A stretch of 34,875 bases of DNA from Oscillospiraceae bacterium. Lineage in GTDB: Bacteria; Bacillota; Clostridia; Oscillospirales; CAG-272. The DNA lies in assembly GCA_015064085.1 (NCBI GenBank), contig SVSX01000017.1, positions 1-34,875 of the forward strand, in the 5' to 3' direction. Under the pieces are notes generated by a model that saw only the letters and a list, made by a program, of their open reading frames with translations, was not told the origin of the DNA and did no database searches. The position numbers and the translations under genes are program-made. Below, in pieces: positions 14,995 through 22,682 of the stretch. The first letter of the stretch is position 1, and the number at the start of each line of letters is the position of its first letter.

Positions 14995-16437
14995 ATGTCA
15001 AGGCTTACTTATTCATCCTTTGGAGCCCACGGCGACGGAGTGACCGACGATTTTGAAGCGATAAAAGCTGCGCACGATCGTGCTAACGAGACGGGCGAGA
15101 CGGTCTATGCCGACGAGGGCAAAACCTACTATCTCGGTCAGCATGAGCAAGCCATTATCATAAGAACAAGCTCGGTATGGACGGGCGCGACCTTCATCAT
15201 TGACGACAGAAATATACTCCCCGAAGATCCCGCAAGGACAAAGAGTGTATTTTATTTTTCATCGGATGAGCCCCCGTACGAAGTGAACGGAATTGATAGC
15301 CTCAAAGCAGGGCAGAGAAATGTTGGCGTAAGCTTTTCTGCGCCCGTTCTTCTGTATATATCCAACGCAAACGAGAGGCAATATATCCGCTTTGGCGCCA
15401 ATGCCAACACAGGCGCGCCCAAGCAGGAGCTTGTCCTCGTCGATATGGACGGCAACGTCGATCCATCGACACCAATTATGTGGGATTACGAGAAGATCAC
15501 CTCTGCGGTCGCATATCCCGTAGGTGATACGCCCATTACCGTCACGGGCGATACGTTTGTAACTCGCGCCAACGCTGCGCCGAGAGAGTATACCTATTAT
15601 GCGCGCAATATTACCGTGAAGCGCTCTAACCTGACGATAAGCGGTATCACTCACCTGATAACCGACGAGGGCGATACCGGCGCGCCATATGCGGGTTTTC
15701 TGACCGTTTCGCATTGTAATAACGTTACCATTGAGAACGCGGTCTTCACCGGACATAAGGTGTATAAGCTCTCCACAAATGTGAATAATTCCATGGGAAC
15801 CTACGAGCTTTCCTTTAATTCCTCAAACTCGATAACGGTGAAGAATTCCCGACAGACCAACGATATTACCGATCCCACCTTCTGGGGCGTTATGGGCAGT
15901 AATTATTGCAAGAATCTCACATACGACGGTTGCGTATTCTCTCGCTTTGACGCTCATCAGGGTACATATAACGCGACTATCAAAAACAGCGAGATCGGTC
16001 ACCAGAAGCTCAGCGTCGTCGGAAAGGGTACTCTCTGCGTTGAGAACACCGTATTCCACTCGGATACCGTCGTTGCGCTGAGAGGTGACTACGGCTGCAC
16101 CTGGCAGGGCGAGGTTATTCTCAAGGACATAACGATAAACAATACCGGCACGCCTATCCTTATCAACGCAGGCTGGCAGAATCATAATTTCGGCTATACC
16201 TGCTATCTCCCCGAGCGCATCGTAGTAGACGGCATTAAGCTTGCAAACAAGGACTACTTCTACGTTCTGCCAAAGCTCGCGCCCGATATCGATAAGCCTT
16301 TTGTTGACGGAGCAGAGAATAAGAACCCCGTCGAGCTGACCAAGGAGATCTTGATAAAGAGTAACCCCGAGGGATATAAGCATTACGTTTCCGTAAATAC
16401 CGAGCTTTTTAAGGACGTCAATGTAATTATCGAATAA
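14995..16437 (+). CDS. Pectate-lyase-fold protein, paralog without signal peptide
   Basis: The 480-residue protein begins MSRLTYSSFGAHGDGVTDDF and aligns over its whole length with the C-terminal part of the preceding lipoprotein, often with identical blocks (SNYCKNLTYDGCVFSRFDAH, AFTGHKVYKLS-like segments, EYTYYARNI). It is a tandem duplication. There is no signal peptide or lipobox: the protein starts straight into the beta-helix domain. A good AAGGAG ribosome binding site precedes the ATG, so the short form seems genuine and not a degraded start. Either it stays in the cytoplasm, or it leaves by an unrecognised route. It is probably co-transcribed with the lipoprotein. Confidence 0.8.
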   Translation: MSRLTYSSFGAHGDGVTDDFEAIKAAHDRANETGETVYADEGKTYYLGQHEQAIIIRTSSVWTGATFIIDDRNILPEDPARTKSVFYFSSDEPPYEVNGIDSLKAGQRNVGVSFSAPVLLYISNANERQYIRFGANANTGAPKQELVLVDMDGNVDPSTPIMWDYEKITSAVAYPVGDTPITVTGDTFVTRANAAPREYTYYARNITVKRSNLTISGITHLITDEGDTGAPYAGFLTVSHCNNVTIENAVFTGHKVYKLSTNVNNSMGTYELSFNSSNSITVKNSRQTNDITDPTFWGVMGSNYCKNLTYDGCVFSRFDAHQGTYNATIKNSEIGHQKLSVVGKGTLCVENTVFHSDTVVALRGDYGCTWQGEVILKDITINNTGTPILINAGWQNHNFGYTCYLPERIVVDGIKLANKDYFYVLPKLAPDIDKPFVDGAENKNPVELTKEILIKSNPEGYKHYVSVNTELFKDVNVIIE

Positions 16438-16488
16438 GCTGTAACCTTTTCGCATCTTTTCTTGTCATATAGGATAGAGGAGGTATAT

Positions 16489-17205
16489 ATGAAAAACTTA
16501 GTTCGAATACTTGTTTCGGTGTTGCTGATTCTTGCGACGGTAATATCTCTTTGTGCCTGCCGTGATCCTTATATCGAGTCGGGCGAAGGCACTACAACCT
16601 ACGACGGTGTATCCTTGACGGTAGAGAGCATTGACTATTCGAGTGAGCACATCAAGCTTAACACAAAGCTTGTCAATAACACTCTCTATGAGGTCACCTA
16701 CGGGGCTGAGTACGTAATCGAGCGTTACGTGGATGGCGATTGGATAAACTCTATGAGTGCTGACGTCTCCTTTATCGAGATAGCCTACGTGCTCTCACCC
16801 CTCGGCACTAACGAGAAGAGCTACTCTATGCAGTTTGCCGATATATCTAGAGCGGGACATTACCGTATCAGAGTAAACTGCCACGTTCATGAAAATGACA
16901 AACCCGTCTATACCACGCTTACTGCTAATTTCAAGGTGGATAACGAGCTCACACTCGCGGGCTACCATAAGCTCGATTATGAGCTGGACACCTGGCTCTA
17001 CGAGGATCTGCGCCCGTATTACAAGGCGGGTGAGAGGGTAAACGTGAAGATCGGCAAGGCTTACGATATTGGCTTTGACCTGTACCTCGACGGCGAGGAG
17101 CTTGTGATGGAATCGTGGGATGGGGACTATTGGCAGTATTCGTTCATTATGCCTGATCACCCTGCGAGGCTCACTTATGAGACATATGATGGTATGCTCG
17201 GATAA
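16489..17205 (+). CDS. Lipoprotein with bacterial Ig-like domain (Big_14-like)
   Basis: The 238-residue protein starts at the ATG at 16489 behind GAGGAGG. Its signal peptide ends in a lipobox (VISLCAC, Cys21). Residues about 35-140 look like the Ig-like domain of the Big_14 type: GVSLTVESIDYSSEHIKLN, YVIERYVDGDWI, FIEIAYVLSPLGTNEKSYS, SRAGHYRIRVN. A second small beta-rich domain ends in a DHPARLTYETY segment. It is attached to the outer face of the membrane and is probably a binding or scaffold protein. It follows the pectate-lyase-like pair by 51 bases in the same direction, but its function is not determined. Confidence 0.7.
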   Translation: MKNLVRILVSVLLILATVISLCACRDPYIESGEGTTTYDGVSLTVESIDYSSEHIKLNTKLVNNTLYEVTYGAEYVIERYVDGDWINSMSADVSFIEIAYVLSPLGTNEKSYSMQFADISRAGHYRIRVNCHVHENDKPVYTTLTANFKVDNELTLAGYHKLDYELDTWLYEDLRPYYKAGERVNVKIGKAYDIGFDLYLDGEELVMESWDGDYWQYSFIMPDHPARLTYETYDGMLG

Positions 17206-17259
17206 TCAATAATTGAAAAATGCGTTTTAGTCAATAATTATTTACAAAAAAGTAACTTT

Positions 17260-18135
17260 ATGAGAAAATATCTTGAAGGATTTATGCATGAATGCGCATA
17301 TCAAGGGGATGATATATCCGCGCTCCTTTTGGCTTATGACTTGCTCGTTTCTTCATGTTCTGACGAGCTGACAACTCTTATTTCCGAGTACGATGAGGGG
17401 TATAATATCGACTTCGAGTCGGTGCTTTCGCGCATGAAGATGCTGTCTGAAAATGCCGGGATACACGAATATACAGGCTCGCTTCTCATCTTTCTTTGCT
17501 TTACCAAAAGGCTCCGCGAGTATTACAAGGAGAAGGGGATTGCTGACGAAATTTTCCTTGCATCCGTCCTCGACCTTAGATACAAGCTTGACGAGTGTAA
17601 ATGCGTATACGGCATTGTCGGCTCGTTTGTCGCAAAGTGGTTCTCGGGCTTCTTTGACCTCACACGCTTCGCCCTCGGCAGACTCCAGTTTGAGCTTGTC
17701 GATTTCGGCAGTGAATATGATAAGGGCGGGGTAAAGCTCGCGCAGAACACTAAGGTGATCAACGTACATATCCCAAGGACCGGCACACGTCTCGACCGTG
17801 AAAGTGCCCTCAGGTCTTATCAACTTGCGAAGGAATTCTTTGCGCCAAGGCTCGGTGAGACTATCGCGTTTGTGTGTAGCTCCTGGCTTCTTTTCCCAAG
17901 GCACCGTGAAATGCTGAAGGAAGGCTCAAACCTTCTCGCCTTTATGAACGACTACGATCTTGTATCCTCGGGTGAATACTCAAGCTATAACGAGGTTTGG
18001 CGCCTCTTTGACATTATGTACGACGGGGATCCGTCACATCTTCCCGCCGACACCTCCTTGCGCCGCGCCTACGTTGACCTTATCAGCCGCGGTGAGAAAA
18101 CCGGCTGGGGCAGGGGTGTGTTTATCTACAAATAA
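17260..18135 (+). CDS. GNAT-like acyltransferase domain protein (NAT_N/GNAT_C type)
   Basis: The 291-residue protein has a helical N-terminal domain (residues 1-130) and a C-terminal GNAT-like domain (about 135-285) with INVHIPRTGTRLDRESALRS, then LAKEFFAPRL, and FVCSSWLLFPRH. This combination is typical of two-domain 'acyltransferase domain-containing' proteins in Clostridia (DUF5596 group). Their substrates are unknown to me. No strong Shine-Dalgarno sequence precedes the ATG (AAAAAAGTAACTTT), so expression may be low. The stop codon is followed directly by a very strong bidirectional terminator. Confidence 0.72.
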   Translation: MRKYLEGFMHECAYQGDDISALLLAYDLLVSSCSDELTTLISEYDEGYNIDFESVLSRMKMLSENAGIHEYTGSLLIFLCFTKRLREYYKEKGIADEIFLASVLDLRYKLDECKCVYGIVGSFVAKWFSGFFDLTRFALGRLQFELVDFGSEYDKGGVKLAQNTKVINVHIPRTGTRLDRESALRSYQLAKEFFAPRLGETIAFVCSSWLLFPRHREMLKEGSNLLAFMNDYDLVSSGEYSSYNEVWRLFDIMYDGDPSHLPADTSLRRAYVDLISRGEKTGWGRGVFIYK

Positions 18136-18176
18136 TAAAAGAAAAAGGCTCAGTCGAGCCTTTTTCTTTTATTATT
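18131..18176. terminator. Strong bidirectional terminator
   Basis: A perfect 21-base inverted repeat (18131-18151 with 18156-18176) has a 4-base loop, a GGCTC/GAGCC core, and A/T-rich outer arms. It ends the gene at 17260 on the plus strand and the small transcript on the minus strand. Confidence 0.9.
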
Positions 18177-18318
18177 TCACCAATTTATTTAGTGGGTCTA
18201 ACTATAATATTGTGTGCCATATTCTGTGTGCGTGCGGCATTTGCATTTTTTCACTTGAGGTACCTCCCATCGGTTATATTGTTTCGTTGCACCATTTGTT
18301 GAGAATGTTTTATCTTTC
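18135..18318 (-). ncRNA. Candidate small minus-strand transcript
   Basis: It runs from a consensus minus-strand promoter (18353-18325, start near 18318) to the strong terminator at 18176-18131, about 185 bases. No conventional gene is present in this 360-base gap. It carries an 18-codon frame with a strong ribosome binding site at 18254-18198. It may be an sRNA, a small-protein mRNA, or both. Confidence 0.45.
18198..18254 (-). CDS. Possible 18-residue peptide, unrecognised
   Basis: GTG at 18254-18252, 8 bases after GGGAGG (18268-18263), gives MKKCKCRTHTEYGTQYYS and a TAG. The peptide is basic at the start, with a C-K-C pair and an aromatic tail. A 22-codon frame starts at an ATG in another register just upstream (18271), without such good spacing. 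I do not recognise either. It is supported only by signals: promoter, ribosome binding site and terminator in the right order. A chance frame is quite possible. Confidence 0.3.
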   Translation of the reverse strand: MKKCKCRTHTEYGTQYYS

Positions 18319-18324
18319 AAGCTT

Positions 18325-18353
18325 ATTTTATCATATATTACCTTTGTAGTCAA
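18325..18353 (-). promoter_or_regulatory. Promoter of small minus-strand transcript
   Basis: TTGACT (18353-18348), 17-base spacer, TAAAAT (18330-18325). Good match and exact spacing; no gene other than the tiny frame lies downstream before the terminator. Confidence 0.6.
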
Positions 18354-18400
18354 GCACACATACGCGAAATAAAATTTTAGCAAAAAAAGAGTCACCCTTA

Positions 18401-18429
18401 TTGCAATTCTCCTCTTTGGGTGATATAAT
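18401..18429 (+). promoter_or_regulatory. Promoter of alkD-ribD-MFS operon
   Basis: TTGCAA (18401-18406), 17-base spacer, TATAAT (18424-18429), same architecture as the cobalamin-leader promoter. Confidence 0.75.
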
Positions 18430-18498
18430 CTTCTTAAAATGTGTTTTTGCAGGTGATAAATGAAAGAGCAGGTAAATACATCTTTTTCCGAGGGGAAT

Positions 18499-19179
18499 AT
18501 GGAGGCAAAAATCATAGAGCGGCTCTTTGAGCTTCGAGACGGGAAATACCGAGATTTTACCGCGTCGCTTATCCCAAATATTGATAAGGACCGCATTATC
18601 GGCGTGAGAACTCCCATCCTCAGGAAATACGCGAAGGAGCTTATAAAAGGCGAGGGGAGAGAGGTAATCCTGTCATCCTTGCCTCATAGGTATCTTGAGG
18701 TGGACAGCCTACACGTATTCTTTATAAATGAGATAAAGGACTTCGATACCTGCCTTTTCGAGCTTGAGCGCTTCTTACCATATGTGGATAACTGGGCGAC
18801 CTGCGACGGTATACGCCCGCGAAGCTTTCTTAAGAATACCGATAGGCTGATACCTCATATCGAAGGGTGGCTGAAGTCGGAGCACACCTATACAGTACGC
18901 TTTGCGATCGAGATGCTGATGGTATATTATCTCGACGAGAATTTTGAACCTAGGTTTGTCGACATGGTAGCAGGTGTCGAGAGTGACGAGTACTACGTCA
19001 ATATGATGATTGCCTGGTATTTTGCCACGGCTCTTGCCAAGAGATGGGATGAGACTGTCGGCGTTATCGATACGGAAAGGTTATCCCCTTGGGTTCATAA
19101 TAAGACGATACAAAAGGCTCGCGATAGCTACCGCATCGCAGACGTGAAGAAGGAATATCTTAAAGCGAAAAGGAGATAA
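18499..19179 (+). CDS. AlkD-like DNA alkylation repair protein
   Basis: HEAT-repeat DNA glycosylases of the AlkC/AlkD group remove alkylated purines. The protein begins MEAKIIERLFELRDGKYRDF, then RIIGVRTPILRKYAKEL, ATCDGIRPRSFLKNTDRL, and WYFATALAKRWDE, WVHNKTIQKARDSYR. These are family hallmarks across about six helical repeats (226 residues, normal length). A start at 18460 (ATGAAAGAGCAGG) would add 13 unlike residues. The ATG at 18499 has GAGGGG ahead and lines up with the usual N-terminus, so I prefer it. It is first in an operon with the reductase 2 bases downstream. Confidence 0.85.
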   Translation: MEAKIIERLFELRDGKYRDFTASLIPNIDKDRIIGVRTPILRKYAKELIKGEGREVILSSLPHRYLEVDSLHVFFINEIKDFDTCLFELERFLPYVDNWATCDGIRPRSFLKNTDRLIPHIEGWLKSEHTYTVRFAIEMLMVYYLDENFEPRFVDMVAGVESDEYYVNMMIAWYFATALAKRWDETVGVIDTERLSPWVHNKTIQKARDSYRIADVKKEYLKAKRR

Positions 19180-19181
19180 AA

Positions 19182-19889
19182 ATGGACAGACCTTACGTTA
19201 TATGTCATATGCTATCCTCCATTGACGGCAAGGTTACCGGTGACTTTCTCTACAGAGCACAGTGCGCGCCTGCGACCGATGTTTACTATGAAATAAACAG
19301 AGGTTATAGGGCGGATGCATTTGCCTGCGGAAGAATTACAATGGAAGGTAGCTTTACAGGCGGATATTACCCGGAATTGACCAAATATGACAACTTAAAT
19401 AGTCAAACAGAAGATCATATAGTTGAATGTGATAAGAAATTCTTTGCTGTGGCATTTGATCCGCACGGTCGTCTCGGATGGAAATCGGGCGTGATAGAGG
19501 ACCCTGACCCGGGGTATGGCGGCGCGCATATTATCGAGGTTCTCACCGAGGATATAGATCCTCGCTTTGCTTGCTATCTTCGCGATGTAGGCGCATCTTA
19601 CATATACGCGGGCAGGGAGCGGATTGACCTTAATTTGGCTCTATCCAAGCTTCGCCGTCTCTTCGGTATACAGACTCTCTTGCTCGAGGGCGGAAGCATT
19701 ATCAACGGCGCGTTTGCCGTGGAAGGGCTTATCGATGAAGTCAGCCTCGTCATAGCTCCCGTGGTCGCATCCACCGGGGATAAGCCTTTGTTTATGAACA
19801 GCAGGATTACAGATTTCACTCTTTCTTGCTCTCAGACCTATGATGGTGACATCCTTTGGCTCAACTATAAAAAAATAAATCAGGATTAA
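19182..19889 (+). CDS. RibD C-terminal-domain / DHFR-like reductase
   Basis: This NADPH-dependent reductase is of the riboflavin-deaminase C-terminal fold. The 235-residue protein shows MDRPYVICHMLSSIDGKVTG at the start, CGRITMEGSF, and LLLEGGSIINGAFAVEGLID with EVSLVIAPVVA near the end. No deaminase domain precedes it, so it is a stand-alone reductase whose substrate is unknown. It could be pterin- or pyrimidine-related, but riboflavin synthesis genes are absent nearby. AAAAGGAGA precedes the ATG. It sits between the AlkD-like gene and an MFS transporter, 2 and 5 bases away, within one transcript. Confidence 0.82.
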   Translation: MDRPYVICHMLSSIDGKVTGDFLYRAQCAPATDVYYEINRGYRADAFACGRITMEGSFTGGYYPELTKYDNLNSQTEDHIVECDKKFFAVAFDPHGRLGWKSGVIEDPDPGYGGAHIIEVLTEDIDPRFACYLRDVGASYIYAGRERIDLNLALSKLRRLFGIQTLLLEGGSIINGAFAVEGLIDEVSLVIAPVVASTGDKPLFMNSRITDFTLSCSQTYDGDILWLNYKKINQD

Positions 19890-19894
19890 AAGCA

Positions 19895-21127
19895 ATGAAA
19901 AACACAAAGCGCATTAAGTCTGCCTGCTACTGTATGAACGTAGCTATGGCAATTATCGGCAATCTGCCGCCCATACTCTTTCTGACGTTCCATAACAAGT
20001 TCGATATATCCTTTTCGCTGCTGGGTCTGCTCGTTCTTTTGAACTTCTCGTCTCAGCTGATCGTAGACCTCATTTTCAGCTTTTTCTCGCATAAATTCAA
20101 TATACCTCTGACAGTAAAGCTGACACCGCTTATCAGCGTTCTCGGACTTGTTATCTTTGTAGCTTGGCCGACCTTTTTCCCGTCGAGCGCGTACGTTGGA
20201 TTTGTCCTTGGCACTATCGTTTTCTCGGCCTCCTCAGGCCTTGCCGAGGTGCTTCTCAGCGCGGTTATCGCCGCACTTCCGTCGGACAATCCCGACCGCG
20301 ATATGAGTATGCTTCATTCCATCTACGCTTGGGGTGCGGTAGGCGTCATCTCCCTCGGCTCGATCTTCCTTCTTATCTTCTCGAGCGATTCTTGGCAGAT
20401 ACTCACGCTCATCTTCACTCTCGTCCCCCTTTTGTCCTTTGTTCTATATCTTGGCGCGGAGCTCCCCGAGCTCAATGTCGGCGCAAAGGCAGATGCTTCG
20501 ACTACCATATATAAGAGCAAGGTTATGTGGCTATCCGTTATTGCCATCTTCCTCGGCGGTGCTATTGAGTGCACTATGGCTCAGTGGGCATCTAGCTTTA
20601 CCGAGGTCGCCTTAGGCATTCCCAAGATATACGGCGACGTCTTTGGCGCGGCACTCTTCGCTCTCACTCTCGGACTTGGCAGAACGCTTTACACCAAGTA
20701 CGGCAAGCGGATAGAGGGAATTCTGATCGCGGGTGTTATTGCCGCCGCGGTATGTTATCTTACCGCAGTATTCTCATCGAGCCCGATCATCGGCCTTATT
20801 GCATGCGCTCTTACCGGCTTCGCGGCTTCTATGCTTTGGCCCGGTAACCTTATTGCAGTCTCTGAGCGTATACCCACGGGCGGCGTGGTTATGTTCGCGC
20901 TTATGGCGGCGGGCGGAGACCTCGGCGCGTCAGTCGGCCCCGAGCTCGTAGGCGTCATTACCGACGTAGTTGCCCTGAGTCCCCGTATGCTTGAAATTGC
21001 GACTGACCTCGGTATGTCGGGCGAGCAGCTCGGTATGAAGTGCGGACTCCTCATCGGCGCCGTATTCGCAATCATCGCAATACCTCTTTATATCTCCATC
21101 TTCAGAAGCAAAAAAGAGAAGGAATAA
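19895..21127 (+). CDS. MFS transporter, FucP-like
   Basis: The 410-residue protein has about twelve transmembrane helices in two halves, split by a cytoplasmic loop near residue 195-210 (ELPELNVGAKADAS). The layout and glycine-rich helices (LHSIYAWGAVGVI, GFAASMLWPGNLIAVSERIP, GGDLGASVGPELVGVI) resemble the sugar-transporting FucP-like branch of the major facilitator family. The substrate is not evident and drug efflux is possible. It closes the AlkD-reductase operon and is followed by a hairpin. Confidence 0.82.
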   Translation: MKNTKRIKSACYCMNVAMAIIGNLPPILFLTFHNKFDISFSLLGLLVLLNFSSQLIVDLIFSFFSHKFNIPLTVKLTPLISVLGLVIFVAWPTFFPSSAYVGFVLGTIVFSASSGLAEVLLSAVIAALPSDNPDRDMSMLHSIYAWGAVGVISLGSIFLLIFSSDSWQILTLIFTLVPLLSFVLYLGAELPELNVGAKADASTTIYKSKVMWLSVIAIFLGGAIECTMAQWASSFTEVALGIPKIYGDVFGAALFALTLGLGRTLYTKYGKRIEGILIAGVIAAAVCYLTAVFSSSPIIGLIACALTGFAASMLWPGNLIAVSERIPTGGVVMFALMAAGGDLGASVGPELVGVITDVVALSPRMLEIATDLGMSGEQLGMKCGLLIGAVFAIIAIPLYISIFRSKKEKE

Positions 21128-21131
21128 AAAT

Positions 21132-21180
21132 AAAAAAAGAGCTCATTGGCGTACCCGCGATAAAGCAGGTACGCCAAACT
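21132..21180 (+). repeat. Left inverted-repeat arm of XRE/oriT cassette
   Basis: The core at 21148-21170 ends ATAAAGCAGGT and matches the reverse complement of 22583-22605 at 19 of 23 positions. The similarity extends outward (AAAAAAAG) and inward (ACGCC). It also contains the hairpin used as MFS terminator. Common descent of both arms is plausible but a shared genome repeat cannot be excluded. Confidence 0.5.
21146..21177 (+). terminator. Probable terminator of the MFS operon
   Basis: A 10-base perfect inverted repeat (TTGGCGTACC 21146-21155 with GGTACGCCAA 21168-21177) is followed by only a mixed A/T tract. Moderate strength. Confidence 0.5.
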
Positions 21181-21229
21181 TTTATATTCCACTCAATTTT
21201 CAATTTACAACTTCTCAATTATCGAGAGG

Positions 21230-21258
21230 TGGACAAATCGGTAAAAACTTGGTATAAT
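21230..21258 (+). promoter_or_regulatory. Promoter of XRE regulator
   Basis: TGGACA (21230-21235), 17-base spacer, TATAAT (21253-21258), 45 bases before the ATG. Confidence 0.72.
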
Positions 21259-21303
21259 GTAATCACAGACCGGTCAAGTAACAAAATTAGGAGAATGGTT
21301 TAT

Positions 21304-22347
21304 ATGACATTTGGACAAACGATAAAATCGCTTCGGCGAGAAGCAAACATGACACAAGAGAATCTTGCAGAACTTCTTTCTATTTCTCCGCAGGCGATCA
21401 GCCGTTGGGAAACAGATGTTGCTATGCCTGACATTTCTTTATTACCGCCGCTTGCCAATTTATTTAACGTAACCACCGATTATCTGCTTGGGATGGAAAC
21501 ATACCAAAAGGATTTGAGAAAAGCGGAGTTTGACGAAGCATTCCACAAATATTGGGAACACGACGACAAAGAAAAGAATTATCAAATTGCTTTGCGTGCA
21601 GTTGCTGAATATCCGGGAAATATGGAGTATGTGGAATGGCTGGCATCGGCAGAATATTACGTTGCTATACCGACCTTGGATAATAGTGAATATACGCGTT
21701 TACTTGAGAGTTCAGCAAAACATTATAAATTGGTTTTAGATAACACCAAGGATTCAAAATTATATTCCAAAGCATTGTTCGGAATTGTTCTTGCACTTAG
21801 TTACAATCAAAAAAAGGACGAAGCCAAGCAATACGCTATGTTAGAAGAGGATGAGGAGAAAAGGGATGAACTGCTTTGTTGGTGTTTGGAGGGTGAAGAA
21901 AGGAAAAAGCATTGTCAACACCTTACAAAAACAAAATTAAATAGCTTTCTCTTCCATCTAAAATTCGGTCAAGACTCAATAGAAGTGTATGATGCCGTTG
22001 AAAAAATACTGAATATCATGTTTCCGGACGGTAATTTTCAGTATTATCACAATACTCTGCAATACAATTCTATCAGCAAAGCCTTTTGCTTTTGCAAAAC
22101 GCAACAATATGACTGTGTATTAGAAGAACTGAAAAAAGCAAAATACCATGCGGAAGAAATGACAAAAATAAATCACCAAAAGACAATAAAGTTCACTTCT
22201 CCGCTTTTTTCACTCATCGAAGAAGAGCATCCCGTTACAGATTCCGATATAACCGATGTTGATGATTTCATTCGCTGTTTGAATAACAACCGTTGCTTTG
22301 ATCCTATCAGAGAAACAGAGGACTTTAAATCGTTGATTGTACAATAA
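21304..22347 (+). CDS. XRE-family transcriptional regulator with long helical C-terminus
   Basis: The helix-turn-helix covers residues 1-65 (MTFGQTIKSLRREANMTQEN, LAELLSISPQAISRWETDVA, NLFNVTTDYLLGM). It is followed by a 280-residue helical region of TPR-like character with a cysteine-rich patch, in a 347-residue protein. The ATG at 21304 lies 10 bases after AGGAG; an in-frame ATG at 21295 is too close to it. Codon choice is clearly more AT-rich than in the genes on either side, which suggests acquisition. It stands alone on its promoter. A relic MobV origin of transfer lies 140 bases downstream and inverted repeats flank both. Targets are unknown. Confidence 0.85.
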   Translation: MTFGQTIKSLRREANMTQENLAELLSISPQAISRWETDVAMPDISLLPPLANLFNVTTDYLLGMETYQKDLRKAEFDEAFHKYWEHDDKEKNYQIALRAVAEYPGNMEYVEWLASAEYYVAIPTLDNSEYTRLLESSAKHYKLVLDNTKDSKLYSKALFGIVLALSYNQKKDEAKQYAMLEEDEEKRDELLCWCLEGEERKKHCQHLTKTKLNSFLFHLKFGQDSIEVYDAVEKILNIMFPDGNFQYYHNTLQYNSISKAFCFCKTQQYDCVLEELKKAKYHAEEMTKINHQKTIKFTSPLFSLIEEEHPVTDSDITDVDDFIRCLNNNRCFDPIRETEDFKSLIVQ

Positions 22348-22489
22348 CGCGCTGTTGCACTTGCGCAGGGCTTGCTTTTGTGTCCACAAAAGCAGTGCTT
22401 GTCAGGAAAATTGACAAGTCATAGATGAACAAAAAGAAAACGCTACCTTGTGTAATGGGAGGCTCATTACCGCCCGACAGTTCACCTAA

Positions 22490-22522
22490 AAGGTGTAACA
22501 CACTATACCTTGCGTAGCAAGG
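22490..22522 (-). other. Orphan MobV-type origin of transfer (oriT)
   Basis: On the minus strand an imperfect inverted repeat (22490-22511) contains TAGTGTG|TTA, the nick sequence of the MobM/pMV158 relaxase family; the nick would fall between 22499 and 22498. It is directly flanked by a CCTTGC/GCAAGG hairpin (22508-22522), as in pMV158-like origins. No relaxase gene is in the window. The match of nick site plus surrounding stem is specific, but I have not compared it to sequences. Confidence 0.65.
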
Positions 22523-22528
22523 CGTGTG

Positions 22529-22571
22529 AAAAGGAGTACTAACAAATTGTCCGTACTCCTTTTGCTTTTTT
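22529..22571 (+). terminator. Terminator after the oriT
   Basis: Perfect 11-base arms (22529-22539 with 22553-22563), 13-base loop, then GC and six T. It is the first strong terminator after the XRE gene and separates the cassette from the riboswitch promoter. Confidence 0.8.
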
Positions 22572-22575
22572 CGGC

Positions 22576-22622
22576 GTGAAAAACCTGCTTTATGGAAGGT
22601 ACCCCTTTCGTGCGCTTTTTTT
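22576..22622 (-). repeat. Right inverted-repeat arm of XRE/oriT cassette
   Basis: Reverse-complement partner of the left arm; the core at 22583-22605 shares ATAAAGCAGGT and GTACC with it. It lies 12 bases before the -35 of the cobalamin-leader promoter. Confidence 0.5.
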
Positions 22623-22633
22623 GATGCAACCAC

Positions 22634-22662
22634 TTGCAAAACACCGAGAAATATGATATAAT
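22634..22662 (+). promoter_or_regulatory. Promoter of the cobalamin-riboswitch transcript
   Basis: TTGCAA (22634-22639), 17-base spacer, TATAAT (22657-22662). The -10 surroundings (22647-22666) are identical over 20 bases to those at 34734-34753. Confidence 0.75.
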
Positions 22663-22682
22663 AAACCGAACAAAAGAATAAA

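Noticed and set aside
18198-18617. 139-codon minus-strand frame across the AlkD start.
   Set aside because: Most of it is antisense to the AlkD-like gene and its promoter. Only the last 18 codons, with their own ribosome binding site, are kept as a weak candidate.
21040-21303. N-terminal extension of the XRE regulator back to 21040.
   Set aside because: It would overlap the MFS end, a terminator and the promoter; the ribosome binding site and family alignment place the start at 21304.
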